Shown here: piece by piece, positions 1-6,598 of the stretch
Position numbering within the stretch: position 1 is the first letter of the stretch
How the letters are laid out: every line of letters begins with the position of its first letter
Notes under the pieces: generated by a model
The model's database searches: none
What the model was told of the DNA's origin: nothing
Seen by the model: the letters and a program-made list of their open reading frames with translations, nothing else
Assembly: GCA_021163155.1 (NCBI GenBank)
Contig: JAGGXI010000035.1
Span: forward strand, 1 to 7,223
Reading direction: 5' to 3'
DNA from: Candidatus Aerophobota bacterium
GTDB taxonomy: Bacteria > Aerophobota > Aerophobia > Aerophobales > JAGGXI01
DNA: 7,223 nt
Translations under genes and position numbers: made by a program

Positions 1-285
1 AAAATTTTAAAGAAGATAGGACCTTTTCTTAAGGGTTCGGTGTCTACTGTCTATAAAAAGTGTGGTAAGAATTGTAGTACCTGTAGGGAAAAAGGAGGGC
101 ACCCTGCTACCTATCTTTGTTACAGGAGAAGAGGAAAAGCTTTAGTGGTTCATATCCCCTCCTCTAAGGTGGATTTGGCAAAAAAATATCGTGCAAAATA
201 CAAAAGATTAGAGAGAATAATAGAGGATTTCTTCAATTTTTTCCTCCATAAAAGCCCGCTATTAAACCTATTAAAGAACCGGTAA
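1..285 (+). CDS. DUF6788-like small cysteine-rich protein, fragment cut at both ends
   Basis: The frame is open from base 1, so the true N-terminus lies outside the window; an internal GTG at 40 is unlikely to be the start because family-like sequence (KKIGPFLKGS) precedes it. A cysteine cluster (CGKNCSTC, followed by a histidine and a further cysteine) leads into a basic stretch (YRRRGK) and then a charged helix (KYRAKYKRLERIIED). This layout resembles the short DUF6788 family, whose members I recall lying beside transposase genes; that association is from memory. A metal-binding role for the cysteines is inferred. After IIED (about base 228) the sequence no longer looks like the family: the tail (FFNFFLHKSPLLNLLKNR) is the antisense of a DppC permease gene. 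The C-terminus has therefore been lost and replaced by read-through across a junction. It is probably the non-functional remnant of a mobile element. The family call is moderately sure and the truncation is sure. Confidence 0.6.
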   Translation, partial: KILKKIGPFLKGSVSTVYKKCGKNCSTCREKGGHPATYLCYRRRGKALVVHIPSSKVDLAKKYRAKYKRLERIIEDFFNFFLHKSPLLNLLKNR

Positions 286-591
286 ATACTGTTATAAGCA
301 CTGCAATAAAACCAATAGTCAATGAAATCCTTGAGCCGTATATTATTTGACTCCATACATCCCTTGCTAAATCATCGGTCCCGAGCCAGAATTGAGAGAA
401 AAGGGGAGATTAGTATATTTCCGCTTACTCCTGTTTTGTCTGGATTTACAGTCCGCAGAAATGGTGCACATAATGCTACAGCTATAAAAAATATAATCAC
501 AATCAGTCCAGCCAATCCCATCTTATCCCCCGCAAGCAAAGAAAAAAATTCTTTTAATTTTTTTAGCTTTTAAGGAATTTAAGGGGTACAC
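222..591 (-). pseudogene. dppC: DppC/OppC-type ABC transporter permease, frameshifted and truncated
   Basis: This is an inner-membrane permease of a peptide/oligopeptide-type ABC importer, recognisable only by joining several frames. A GTG (589-591) directly follows the stop of the upstream dppB, as expected for coupled translation. The first segment (MYPLNSLKAKK) changes frame within two 7-base homopolymers (542-548, 558-564). It continues as FFSLLAGDKMGLAG, a first membrane helix and TVNPDKTG. It shifts again at 399-406 to give the family signature WLGTDDLARDVWSQ, then IIYGSRIS and a second membrane helix ending in IAGFYGG. A third shift in six A/T bases (237-242) is needed to read KIEEIL. 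Homology stops near 222, so only about the first 120 of roughly 280-300 residues remain, and the EAA loop and last helices are absent. Past this point the DNA encodes a DUF6788-like fragment on the other strand. The gene cannot give a working permease. Substrate is unknown; the symbol denotes the family. Confidence 0.8.
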
Positions 592-1418
592 TTATCTTCC
601 CCCTCCCTTTCCTACTTTTATTCTTGGGTCTATATAGCCATATATCAAATCAACGACTAAATTAGCTAATACAACTGTGATAGCGAACACAAGAAATACG
701 CTTTGAAGAAGAGGGTAATCACGTTTCAATACAGCATCATACACTAACCTACCTATACCAGGCCAAGAAAAAATCGTTTTAGCTTCGATTATTCCAGCCA
801 CTGCAAATCCTAAATTTACTCCGCTAATTGTGACAACAGGTAATAAAGCGTTTCTTAAGGTATGATTTATTAAAATAGCAGACTCCTTTAGTCCTTTTCC
901 CCTGGCTGTGATTATATAATCTTGGCTTAAGGTATCTAACATAGAGCTTCGAGTTAATAAAACATATTCTCCAATATACCACATTACTATTGAAACTGCA
1001 GGAAGAAACATATGCCATGAGACATCCTTACAGTATCCAAGGCCAGTTAGTCCTGATGCAGCCGTAGCTATTCCACCTAAAGGGAAGATTGGAAGAGGTT
1101 ATAACTAACAATAATGTTCGAGGTATTCTATCAGCAATTACTTCTGTCACAGGTCTTTTTTGCCAAAATGATAAGCCTAAATCTCCGTGGGATAATTCCT
1201 TGAGGTAGGAAATAAACTGACACCACAAAGGCTTATCTAAACCAAATTTTTCCCTCGTTAACTGCATCTGTTCAATACTTACCCTGGGGGTCTCTAAACA
1301 TCATACGTAATAGATCGCCGGGCGCTATACGAAAAATCACAAAGTTCGCACATACAATAGCAAAAATGGTGATGATGACTGCTATTGCTTTTCTAATTGC
1401 AAAATCCCTTAAACCCAC
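592..1418 (-). pseudogene. dppB: DppB/OppB-type ABC transporter permease with frameshift and internal deletion
   Basis: This is the first membrane subunit of a peptide-type ABC importer (BPD_transp_1 family). The start is a GTG at 1416-1418, six bases after a GGAGGG ribosome binding site. The N-terminal helix is followed by FRIAPGDLLRMMFRDP. A frameshift in five G/C bases (1286-1290) must be crossed to reach VSIEQMQLTREKFGLDKPLW, HGDLGLSF and IPRTLLLVITS. Near 1085-1098 the frame changes again and the text jumps from ITS to FPLGGIATAASGL, skipping about 55-60 residues that normally carry two membrane segments. The C-terminal half is well preserved (LTRSSMLDTLSQDY; an EAA loop from TARGKGL to LRNALLP; IFSWPGIGRLV; a final helix; YIDPRIK). 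The expected length is about 310-330 residues. The SBP-dppB-dppC order matches canonical operons. The shift alone could be an error, but the deletion is a real structural loss unless the assembly is wrong. The symbol denotes the family. Confidence 0.85.
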
Positions 1419-1424
1419 TTTATA

Positions 1425-1430
1425 CCCTCC
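1425..1430 (-). promoter_or_regulatory. Ribosome binding site fixing the dppB GTG start
   Basis: On the minus strand GGAGGG lies six bases (TATAAA) before GTG at 1416-1418. The nearest ATG in frame with the downstream part (1265-1267) would drop the first membrane helix, so this site supports the GTG as the original start. Confidence 0.7.
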
Positions 1431-1466
1431 ATTAATCCTTTTTTAGCGCAGCATATACGGGTATTG

Positions 1467-1510
1467 TAATAAAAATTACCCCCCTGTAATTTTTTTAACA
1501 AGGGGGCAAT
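1467..1510 (-). terminator. Hairpin plus U-tract between binding-protein and dppB genes
   Basis: On the minus strand ATTGCCCCC (1502-1510) can pair with GGGGGTAAT (1475-1483). This gives a nine-pair stem with one G-U pair and a long AT-rich loop of about 18 bases, followed at once by TTTTTATT (1467-1474). It starts 14 bases after the binding-protein stop and about 49 bases before the dppB start codon. It is either an intrinsic terminator or a partial terminator that lets the binding protein be made in excess over the permease, a common arrangement in ABC importer operons. Loop length is greater than in the strongest terminators, so efficiency is uncertain. Confidence 0.65.
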
Positions 1511-1523
1511 ATTCTTTGCAATG

Positions 1524-3164
1524 CTACTTTTTCAAATGCACCTTAAAATAAGTCCAGGGATTAATCCATGTTGAGACTCCACCCATTGTTGCTACATAAC
1601 CTTCAATCTTATCAACTCTTACAGGATCTATTATATCTGGCCTAACCAGGAAACCATACGGTAGATCCTCGGATATCATCATCTGCATCTGGTATAGATA
1701 TTCTTTCCGTTTCTTTATATCTTTCTCGGCAAGCATTTTACCAAGAGTCTCATCAAACTTAGAATTATTATAATAAGCTGTATTCCATCCTTCTCCTCCA
1801 GCTTCGTAGCTGCGACAAAATTGCCATACCCAATCGGCATCCGGGCCAGGTTCTTCCTCACCAACACCAATTTCATACTTATCCTCTGTCGGTGCATAGA
1901 TATATTCATAGTAAGTATTAAGATCCAACACCTTTATAATAATATCCACACCTATATCTTTTAGTTGTTCTTTGATTAATCTTGAAGTTTTAATCTCACT
2001 AGTCCAATCCGAGGGAACCATTAGTTCAAAAGCAAGATCTTTCCCTGTAGAAGGGTCATTTCTTATCCCATCATTATCGGTATCTACATATCCAGCATTG
2101 TTTAAGGTTTCTTTAGCTTTCTCAGTATTATATTCATATTGGGGTAAATTTGGATTATGCTCTGGTAATTCTGAATATATAAAACTGTCCGCTTTATTTG
2201 CGTATCCGCGATATACTACATCTATAATTTTATCCTTGTTTATTCCGTACATAATGGCTTTTCTTACATTTAAATCACGAAGTGGTGTATCCTTGTACAA
2301 ATTAAACGATAACCAATAAAGACCAATGCCTGGAGAAACTATAACCCTAATATTTTTAGCTTTTTTAAAGTCATTTACAACTAGTGGGGAACAGCCATCA
2401 TACCCTATCATATCTATTTCACCCTTTTTTAAAGCCATATATAAAGCATCATCGCTTCCATACATCTTAAAGACTACCTCATCTAAATATGGCCTCTCCC
2501 CCCAATAATCCTTATTGGCTTCAAACCAGATATATCTTCCAGACTTAAACTCTTTTAGCTTAAATGGGCCAGAGCCGATGCATTTCTCGTTTAGAAATGA
2601 GAGCATATCATCTTTATAAGGTTCCCAAATATGCTTAGGGAGCACGGGTACCCAATAGAAAGGCAGGTATTTCCCGCCCAATGCTGTCTTTAGCGTAAAC
2701 TCTACAGTATAATTATCAATAACTTTTATGGACCCTGGTTCAGTAACCGAATGAGATTGTGCCCATGCTGGGTCTGCATTAATCAAATATTCCATTGTGA
2801 ATGCCACGTCTTCGGCTGTAACTGGTACACCATCATGAAAAGTAGCGTCTTTGCGAATATGGACTCTCCAAGTCTTATTGTCTTTTGTTTCCCAATTAGT
2901 AGCCAACATAGGTTGAGCTTCATAGTCCGGCGCGGGACCTACAATCCATAACTGATCGTATATCAATGGCCAGAAAACACATCCCATTTCTGTATACTGC
3001 CAACCCTCATCAGGTATCAAAGTCTCTATACTCTCTCCAGCAGGAAAGCCAACACTTAATCTTCCACCGTAGGGTATTTCTTTAGCAAAAACCATTGAAA
3101 CAAACAAACTTAGCAGTAATATTACTGTCCCCATTAACGCTATTAAGTTTTTTCTTTTACTCAT
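1524..3164 (-). CDS. ABC transporter substrate-binding protein, family 5 (peptide/oligopeptide type)
   Basis: This intact 546-residue extracytoplasmic binding protein (SBP_bac_5 fold) would deliver a peptide or related ligand to a DppBC permease. ATG at 3164 follows AAGGAG by six bases. Residues 1-27 form a Sec signal peptide (basic MSKRK, a hydrophobic core, VFA before KEI). There is no lipobox cysteine, so the mature protein is probably free in a periplasm. Family landmarks include LIYDQLW (67-73), TWRVHIRKDATFHDG (98-112), the DGVPVTAEDVAFTMEY region, GSGPFKLKEF (197-206), NKDYWGERPYLDEV (217-230) and LRDLNVRKAIMYGINKDKI (295-313). DTDNDG at 361-366 is a calcium-loop-like insert seen in some relatives. 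Length is normal and no lesion is visible, in contrast to the permease genes downstream. Without DppB and DppC here it would need a permease from elsewhere or be orphaned. The ligand (peptide, amino-acid derivative or opine) cannot be decided from sequence. Confidence 0.93.
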   Translation of the reverse strand: MSKRKNLIALMGTVILLLSLFVSMVFAKEIPYGGRLSVGFPAGESIETLIPDEGWQYTEMGCVFWPLIYDQLWIVGPAPDYEAQPMLATNWETKDNKTWRVHIRKDATFHDGVPVTAEDVAFTMEYLINADPAWAQSHSVTEPGSIKVIDNYTVEFTLKTALGGKYLPFYWVPVLPKHIWEPYKDDMLSFLNEKCIGSGPFKLKEFKSGRYIWFEANKDYWGERPYLDEVVFKMYGSDDALYMALKKGEIDMIGYDGCSPLVVNDFKKAKNIRVIVSPGIGLYWLSFNLYKDTPLRDLNVRKAIMYGINKDKIIDVVYRGYANKADSFIYSELPEHNPNLPQYEYNTEKAKETLNNAGYVDTDNDGIRNDPSTGKDLAFELMVPSDWTSEIKTSRLIKEQLKDIGVDIIIKVLDLNTYYEYIYAPTEDKYEIGVGEEEPGPDADWVWQFCRSYEAGGEGWNTAYYNNSKFDETLGKMLAEKDIKKRKEYLYQMQMMISEDLPYGFLVRPDIIDPVRVDKIEGYVATMGGVSTWINPWTYFKVHLKK

Positions 3165-3241
3165 TACTTTCTCCTTTCTTATCTTAAATTTTTTGTTTTT
3201 TAAAGTCTTCCCACCTCCTCTTGATAAATTTTTACCAACGT

Positions 3242-4465
3242 TTAATTTAATACTTCTTCTACTTTTTTATGTATTTTTATATTCCACTCCCCCATTCCTT
3301 TAAAGTATATATTTCTTTCTTCTTTATTAAATACCTCTGGAGGAAATACTCCTCTATGATTCACTTGTTCTCTTAACATCATTAGAGCAAATATAGCTCC
3401 TGAAACTGAGGTAGCATAGGATATATCACTGGCTCCAGGAATTTTTTCACAAGCTGCTGTAGAATTTGGACTCTCTGTCCACAGTTGATAATGTAAATCT
3501 TTACCATCTTTTTTACCATAAACATCTACTGTAAGTATTAATCTACTCATAAGTTTTTTGCTTTTTACTAATTCTATTAGTTCCTTTGGCTTGGGGGTAG
3601 GAGGAAGCAGTTTTAAGAAAACATCTCTTGGCACTACTTTTTTACCTTTAATTTCAACAGGTTCCTCACTCATCAATCTCATATCTATAAGAGACTTCCA
3701 AAACATACTTTCAGGCTCACCCATCTTAAAATCTACATATCTTACCAGTTTTCCAATAAATTTTGGAATTGTTAATGGCTCTTCATGACTGTGATAATAC
3801 ACCTTTCCCTTAGCACCTATAGGAAGAGGAAAATCATATTCCTCCTCTCCACTAAAAGGAGGGACCTCTTTGTAACCATTATCCCATACTATAGCAGATG
3901 AGCTAAGATCATCAAGGTAAGTTTGCGGTTGCCATAAAACTATCGGTTTTTCAGATTCAGTTATAGCATAATCCTTTATCTTAATACTATCAATTTCATC
4001 TAATTCATCTGCAGCTTCTTTGGCCATTATATTAGTAGTGCCAGCATCAGAACCTGCTAATATTAGCGCTTTAAGAGAGGTCTTTTCCCATTCTTTAGCG
4101 TATTTTAATTCATCTACAGGGATATCCTTATCTCCTCCTGGGAAATAACCATTAGCTGCTAAATCTTGATAATCTGCTTTTGCTTCATAACATGCTTTTA
4201 TTATCTTTTCGTTAAACTCAGGTAGGGTAGCATTCACTACTAAGTCAAATTTATTACCCTTCATAAGTTTTACCATACCATTTATATCGCTTGCGTTTAA
4301 CTTTTCCACTTTTAGTTTATCGCTCTTATTTGTTTCTACAATCTCTCTCATTCTACTTAGGTCAATATCACCTAAAACAACTTCTGATACATCATTAGCC
4401 CTTGAAAGCACCCATGTTATTACAGTTCCCTGGGCTCCGGCTCCTATTACTAATACTTTTTTCAT
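3242..4465 (-). CDS. Saccharopine dehydrogenase family NAD(P)-dependent oxidoreductase, intact
   Basis: This is a 407-residue cytoplasmic oxidoreductase of the saccharopine dehydrogenase / carboxynorspermidine dehydrogenase superfamily. These enzymes make or split secondary-amine links between amino acids and oxo-acids or aldehydes. ATG at 4465 follows GGAG by seven bases. The N-terminal Rossmann domain has GAGAQG at 8-13. An acidic residue at the end of the second strand (D33 in LGDID) favours NAD(H) over NADP(H); this is an inference. VVNATLPEFN (76-85) and LAGSDAGTTN (137-146) are family-like turns leading into the catalytic/dimerisation domain, which runs to about 385. The end is GEWNIKIHKKVEEVLN. 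It is a divergent paralogue of the broken gene just upstream (4603-5276). The gap to that gene is 137 bases and to the binding-protein gene downstream 77 bases, consistent with one operon. True saccharopine activity is not established; an opine- or lysine-like substrate is one possibility. Confidence 0.9.
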   Translation of the reverse strand: MKKVLVIGAGAQGTVITWVLSRANDVSEVVLGDIDLSRMREIVETNKSDKLKVEKLNASDINGMVKLMKGNKFDLVVNATLPEFNEKIIKACYEAKADYQDLAANGYFPGGDKDIPVDELKYAKEWEKTSLKALILAGSDAGTTNIMAKEAADELDEIDSIKIKDYAITESEKPIVLWQPQTYLDDLSSSAIVWDNGYKEVPPFSGEEEYDFPLPIGAKGKVYYHSHEEPLTIPKFIGKLVRYVDFKMGEPESMFWKSLIDMRLMSEEPVEIKGKKVVPRDVFLKLLPPTPKPKELIELVKSKKLMSRLILTVDVYGKKDGKDLHYQLWTESPNSTAACEKIPGASDISYATSVSGAIFALMMLREQVNHRGVFPPEVFNKEERNIYFKGMGEWNIKIHKKVEEVLN

Positions 4466-4602
4466 GTTGTTTCTCCTTTTCTATAAAATTTAGCGAAAAT
4501 TTTAGATAATTCTTATTTTATTAATTCTTCTTGCAATAATGCTTCCCTGAACCTAACATTCTATGATAAATATCTTTTACAATTCATCTTTTTGTTCAAA
4601 TC

Positions 4603-5276
4603 TTACAAAACCATCTCCGTCACTCTCTTATGCACTTCTATATCCCATTCCTTTATTCCCCTGGAGGATTCAGGCATTCTTCAATACTAGTCCATATAGA
4701 AAATCCGAAAGCAATATCATAACCTTCGATTATAAGATTATTACCATCTCTAGGTCCGATTTCTTCAATTTCATCGAAGAAGTGTTTTTCCGCATAACGG
4801 GCAAAAACATCGGACATTCCCGGTTCAACCCCCATACCAACAAGGGCTAAAATACCTTTATCTTTCCATTTCTCTGCTCGTTTAAATTGATAGTCTCCTA
4901 ATTTAATATAGCATTTATTATAAGGATCTTCTGGGTGTTTTTCTGATAAAGTCATTGCCATATCCATATAATTACAACCATATTCGTATGCGGCTTCGAA
5001 AATCTGGACGTTAAAGGAAGGATCGCATCCATTCATTATAAGGTCAACATCATACTTTTTTGCAAGAGCAACAATTTCTTCTCTATTGCTCGCATCAACC
5101 TTTTCTACTGGAAATCTTTCTTCATTACCAGTCTTTGCAGCTACTTCTTTAGCTCTTCCAAAATTATAATCCGATAAAACCATTTTTTTCATCCATTTCG
5201 CATCAGGATCACGACGTTCTGCAATTAATGCAATTACCTCACCTACACCGCCTGTTCCAACAAGTAAAATTTTCAT
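4603..5276 (-). pseudogene. Saccharopine dehydrogenase family protein, central region deleted
   Basis: ATG at 5276 follows AGGAGGT by about six bases. The first ~204 residues are a good N-terminal half: Rossmann motif GTGGVG (7-12), D36 at the end of strand two (LSDYN), MNGCDPSFN (81-89), and GMGVEPGMSDVFARYAEK, matching the equivalent turn of the paralogue at 3242-4465. The frame then stops at 4653-4655, right after CLNPPGE. One frame over, bases 4603 to about 4660 encode RGIKEWDIEVHKRVTEMVL and a stop. This aligns with the last 19 residues of the paralogue (KGMGEWNIKIHKKVEEVLN). Some 190 central codons have thus been removed, joining residue ~204 to the C-terminal tail out of frame. The 207-residue product would keep the cofactor domain but lose nearly all of the catalytic/dimerisation domain. 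It is most likely inactive; a retained NAD-binding fragment is possible but unsupported. Confidence 0.85.
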
Positions 5277-5338
5277 TAAAGTACCTCCTTCTCCCAGTTA
5301 TTTATACCTTTCAAAATATTAACTTTCCCTTTCAATAT

Positions 5339-5405
5339 ATAGTGGACCCCAAAAACTGGCCAGTATATTAAGCTACAGGTAAAATAAAAATAGGAGGTCC
5401 ACTAT
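5339..5405 (+). promoter_or_regulatory. Inverted repeat that can pair the IS left end with the orfA start
   Basis: ATAGTGGACC (5339-5348) is perfectly complementary to GGTCCACTAT (5396-5405). The second arm overlaps the end of the AGGAGG ribosome binding site (5392-5397) and the first two bases of the orfA ATG (5404-5406). An RNA entering from outside the element would contain both arms and could hide the start. An RNA begun at a promoter inside 5350-5390 would lack the first arm. The pairing is seen directly; the regulatory role is inferred by analogy with insertion sequences that block translation of read-through transcripts (IS10, IS50). Confidence 0.5.
5342..5349 (+). repeat. IS left terminal inverted repeat
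   Basis: GTGGACCC here is the exact reverse complement of 6539-6546. Further inward the two ends diverge (CAAAAACTGG against ATTTCCCTAG). Confidence 0.75.
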
Positions 5406-5684
5406 GGGAAATATCAGGAAAAAATATCTACCGGTCTTTAAGGCAAAAGTATCATTAGAAGCTCTTAAGGAAGAGAAGACTTCAGCTGAATTAACCAGCG
5501 AGTATAAAGTTCATCCTGGTCAGATAAGAAGATGGAAGTCTATAGCTCTGAGGGAATAAGAGAATCATTCATGAACAAGAGGCAAAAACGAGAGAAGGAT
5601 AAAGATATGCTCATCGAGGAGCTCTACAAGCAGATTGGACAGTTGGAGGTGGAAGAGGAGGAAGGAGGAAGGTCCTGCTCATAG
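5404..5684 (+). pseudogene. IS3-family OrfA (helix-turn-helix), frameshifted
   Basis: ATG at 5404 follows AGGAGG by six bases. MGNIRKKYLPVFKAKVS, then a helix-turn-helix (EKTSAELTSEYKVHPGQI) and RRWK are typical of the DNA-binding OrfA, which recognises the element's ends. The frame stops at 5557-5559. After a -1 shift near 5547-5556 the text continues as GIRESFMNKRQKREKDKDML, IEELYKQIGQLEVE, the usual coiled-coil segment, before stopping at 5682-5684. The end of OrfA that would carry the programmed -1 frameshift into OrfB seems deleted around 5645-5668, since the coiled coil passes into the start of OrfB with about a dozen residues missing. No functional OrfA or OrfAB fusion can be made. Confidence 0.85.
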
Positions 5685-6484
5685 AGCGCGAAAGTAAAGT
5701 AATACCTATAATCAGACAGGCAGATCTATTGGGAATAGGGAGATCAACGGTTTACTATAAGCCAGTAGCCGATCCCTACGATTTAGAGCTTATGCGCTTA
5801 ATAGATGAGTAGTATACAAAGACCCCATTTTATGGTTCAAGGCGAATAAGAGAGGCACTAAAGAGAAAAGGCCATAAACTCAACAGAAAGAGAATACAAG
5901 GACTGATGAGGCTCATGGGTATTGAGACCATCTATCAGGGACCTCATTTAAGTAAGCCTCATCCAAATCATAAAATATATCCCTATCTATTGAGAAACCT
6001 CAAAATCAGCAGGGTTAACCAGGTTTGGGGCACTGATATAACCTATATCAGATTGAGGCATGGATGGCTTTATTTAGTAGCCATAATGGACTGGATGAGC
6101 CGCTATGTGCTCTCCTGGGAGCTGTCTATTGACATGGGTTGATTTCTGTATAATGGCTTTAGAAAGAGCATTTACTATTGGCACTCCTGAGATCTTCAAC
6201 TCTGATCAGGGCTCTCAGTCCACCAGTTTAGACTTTACCAAACAACTGAAACAGAGGAGTATCCAGATCAGTATGGATGGTAGAGGTAGAGCCATGGATA
6301 ACATCTTCAATGAAAGATTATGGAGATCTGTAAAGTATGAAGAGTTTACGTTAAAGATTATCAGAGCGTCCGTGGGGCAAAGTAGGGAATCCGTGATTAC
6401 ATGAACTTTTACAGCCATGAGAGGCCACATCAATCTCTCAATTACAAAACGCCAGCTGAGGTATATTTTGACAAAAACAAATAA
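5669..6484 (+). pseudogene. IS3-family OrfB transposase (DDE), multiple lesions
   Basis: The reading begins KVLLIERESKVIPIIRQA and follows the OrfB plan: a helical N-terminal part (STVYYKP, TPFYGSRRIREALKRKGHK), then an rve integrase core. The first catalytic Asp is in VWGTDITY (frame 5906-6142), the second in FNSDQGSQ and the Glu in NIFNERLWRSVKYEE (both in the frame open at 6105-6404). All three catalytic residues survive but are split between frames. Lesions are an in-frame TAG at 5810-5812 (after RLIDE), a +1 shift at GGG 6136-6138 (SIDM to VDFC), a shift near 6342-6346 (KYEE to VYVKDYQSVRGAK), and a TAG at 6383-6385. The end, DYMNFYSHERPHQSL then NYKTPAEVYF, is typical of the family, with the stop at 6482-6484. 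The longest unbroken piece is about 100 residues, so it is inactive. Confidence 0.88.
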
Positions 6485-6538
6485 GATAAACAGACTCAAA
6501 TTGTAGCTTAAACATGGCAGTTTTTTGTCTAGGGAAAT

Positions 6539-6546
6539 GGGTCCAC
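6539..6546 (-). repeat. IS right terminal inverted repeat
   Basis: GGGTCCAC here mirrors the left end at 5342-5349 and lies 55 bases beyond the orfB stop, the expected position for the right end of an IS3-family element. Confidence 0.75.
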
Positions 6547-6598
6547 CTTAATAAAATGGAAGTTATTGCATAATAGATAAGACTTCTGACAAAATTTA

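Larger units (their letters stand above)
5342..6546 (+). mobile_element. Degenerate IS3-family insertion sequence, about 1.2 kb
   Basis: The ends carry an 8-bp perfect inverted repeat (GTGGACCC at 5342-5349; GGGTCCAC at 6539-6546) that weakens further inward. Between them lie an OrfA with a helix-turn-helix and an OrfB with a DDE integrase core, the IS3-family plan and length. It sits between the aminotransferase 3' end (52 bases away) and the broken dehydrogenase start (65 bases away), opposite in direction to the operon, so it separates two likely co-transcribed genes. No target duplication is visible: bases beside the two ends (...ATAT and CTTAA...) do not match. With at least six lesions in its ORFs it cannot make its own transposase and looks like an old insertion. 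The exact ends are uncertain by a few bases. Confidence 0.85.

Noticed and set aside
322-573. Plus-strand open frame of 83 codons
   Set aside because: It is the antisense of the dppC remnant, whose minus-strand text has clear family motifs (GTDDLARDVW, YGSRIS).
592-1418. Programmed frameshifting as an explanation for the split dppB
   Set aside because: The second break also skips an entire protein segment, and dppC next door needs three more shifts; that pattern fits decay or error rather than recoding.
1972-2951. Several plus-strand open frames (1972-2319, 2326-2508, 2751-2951)
   Set aside because: They lie antisense to the intact binding-protein gene, have no plausible ribosome binding site or recognisable domain, and are explained as shadows of its codons.
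3165-3241. GGAGGTG-like sequence on the minus strand in the gap before the binding-protein gene, suggesting a small extra gene
   Set aside because: The only nearby start, a GTG within that motif, meets a stop after four codons; the real ribosome binding site for the binding protein is at 3171-3176.
4563-4850. Plus-strand open frame of 95 codons over the broken dehydrogenase
   Set aside because: It is antisense to the conserved C-terminal tail and to the dehydrogenase N-terminal half; no independent coding evidence.
5277-5340. Promoter for the dehydrogenase genes on the minus strand (TTGAAA and TATAAA elements)
   Set aside because: The TTGAAA-like and TATAAA-like words are at spacings of about 3 or 23 bases, not 16-18, so I cannot support a sigma-70 promoter in this AT-rich stretch.
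5810-5812. TAG in the transposase as a read-through or pyrrolysine codon
   Set aside because: A second TAG and several frameshifts in the same ORF show general decay, and the intact genes of the window end in TAA and give no hint of recoding.
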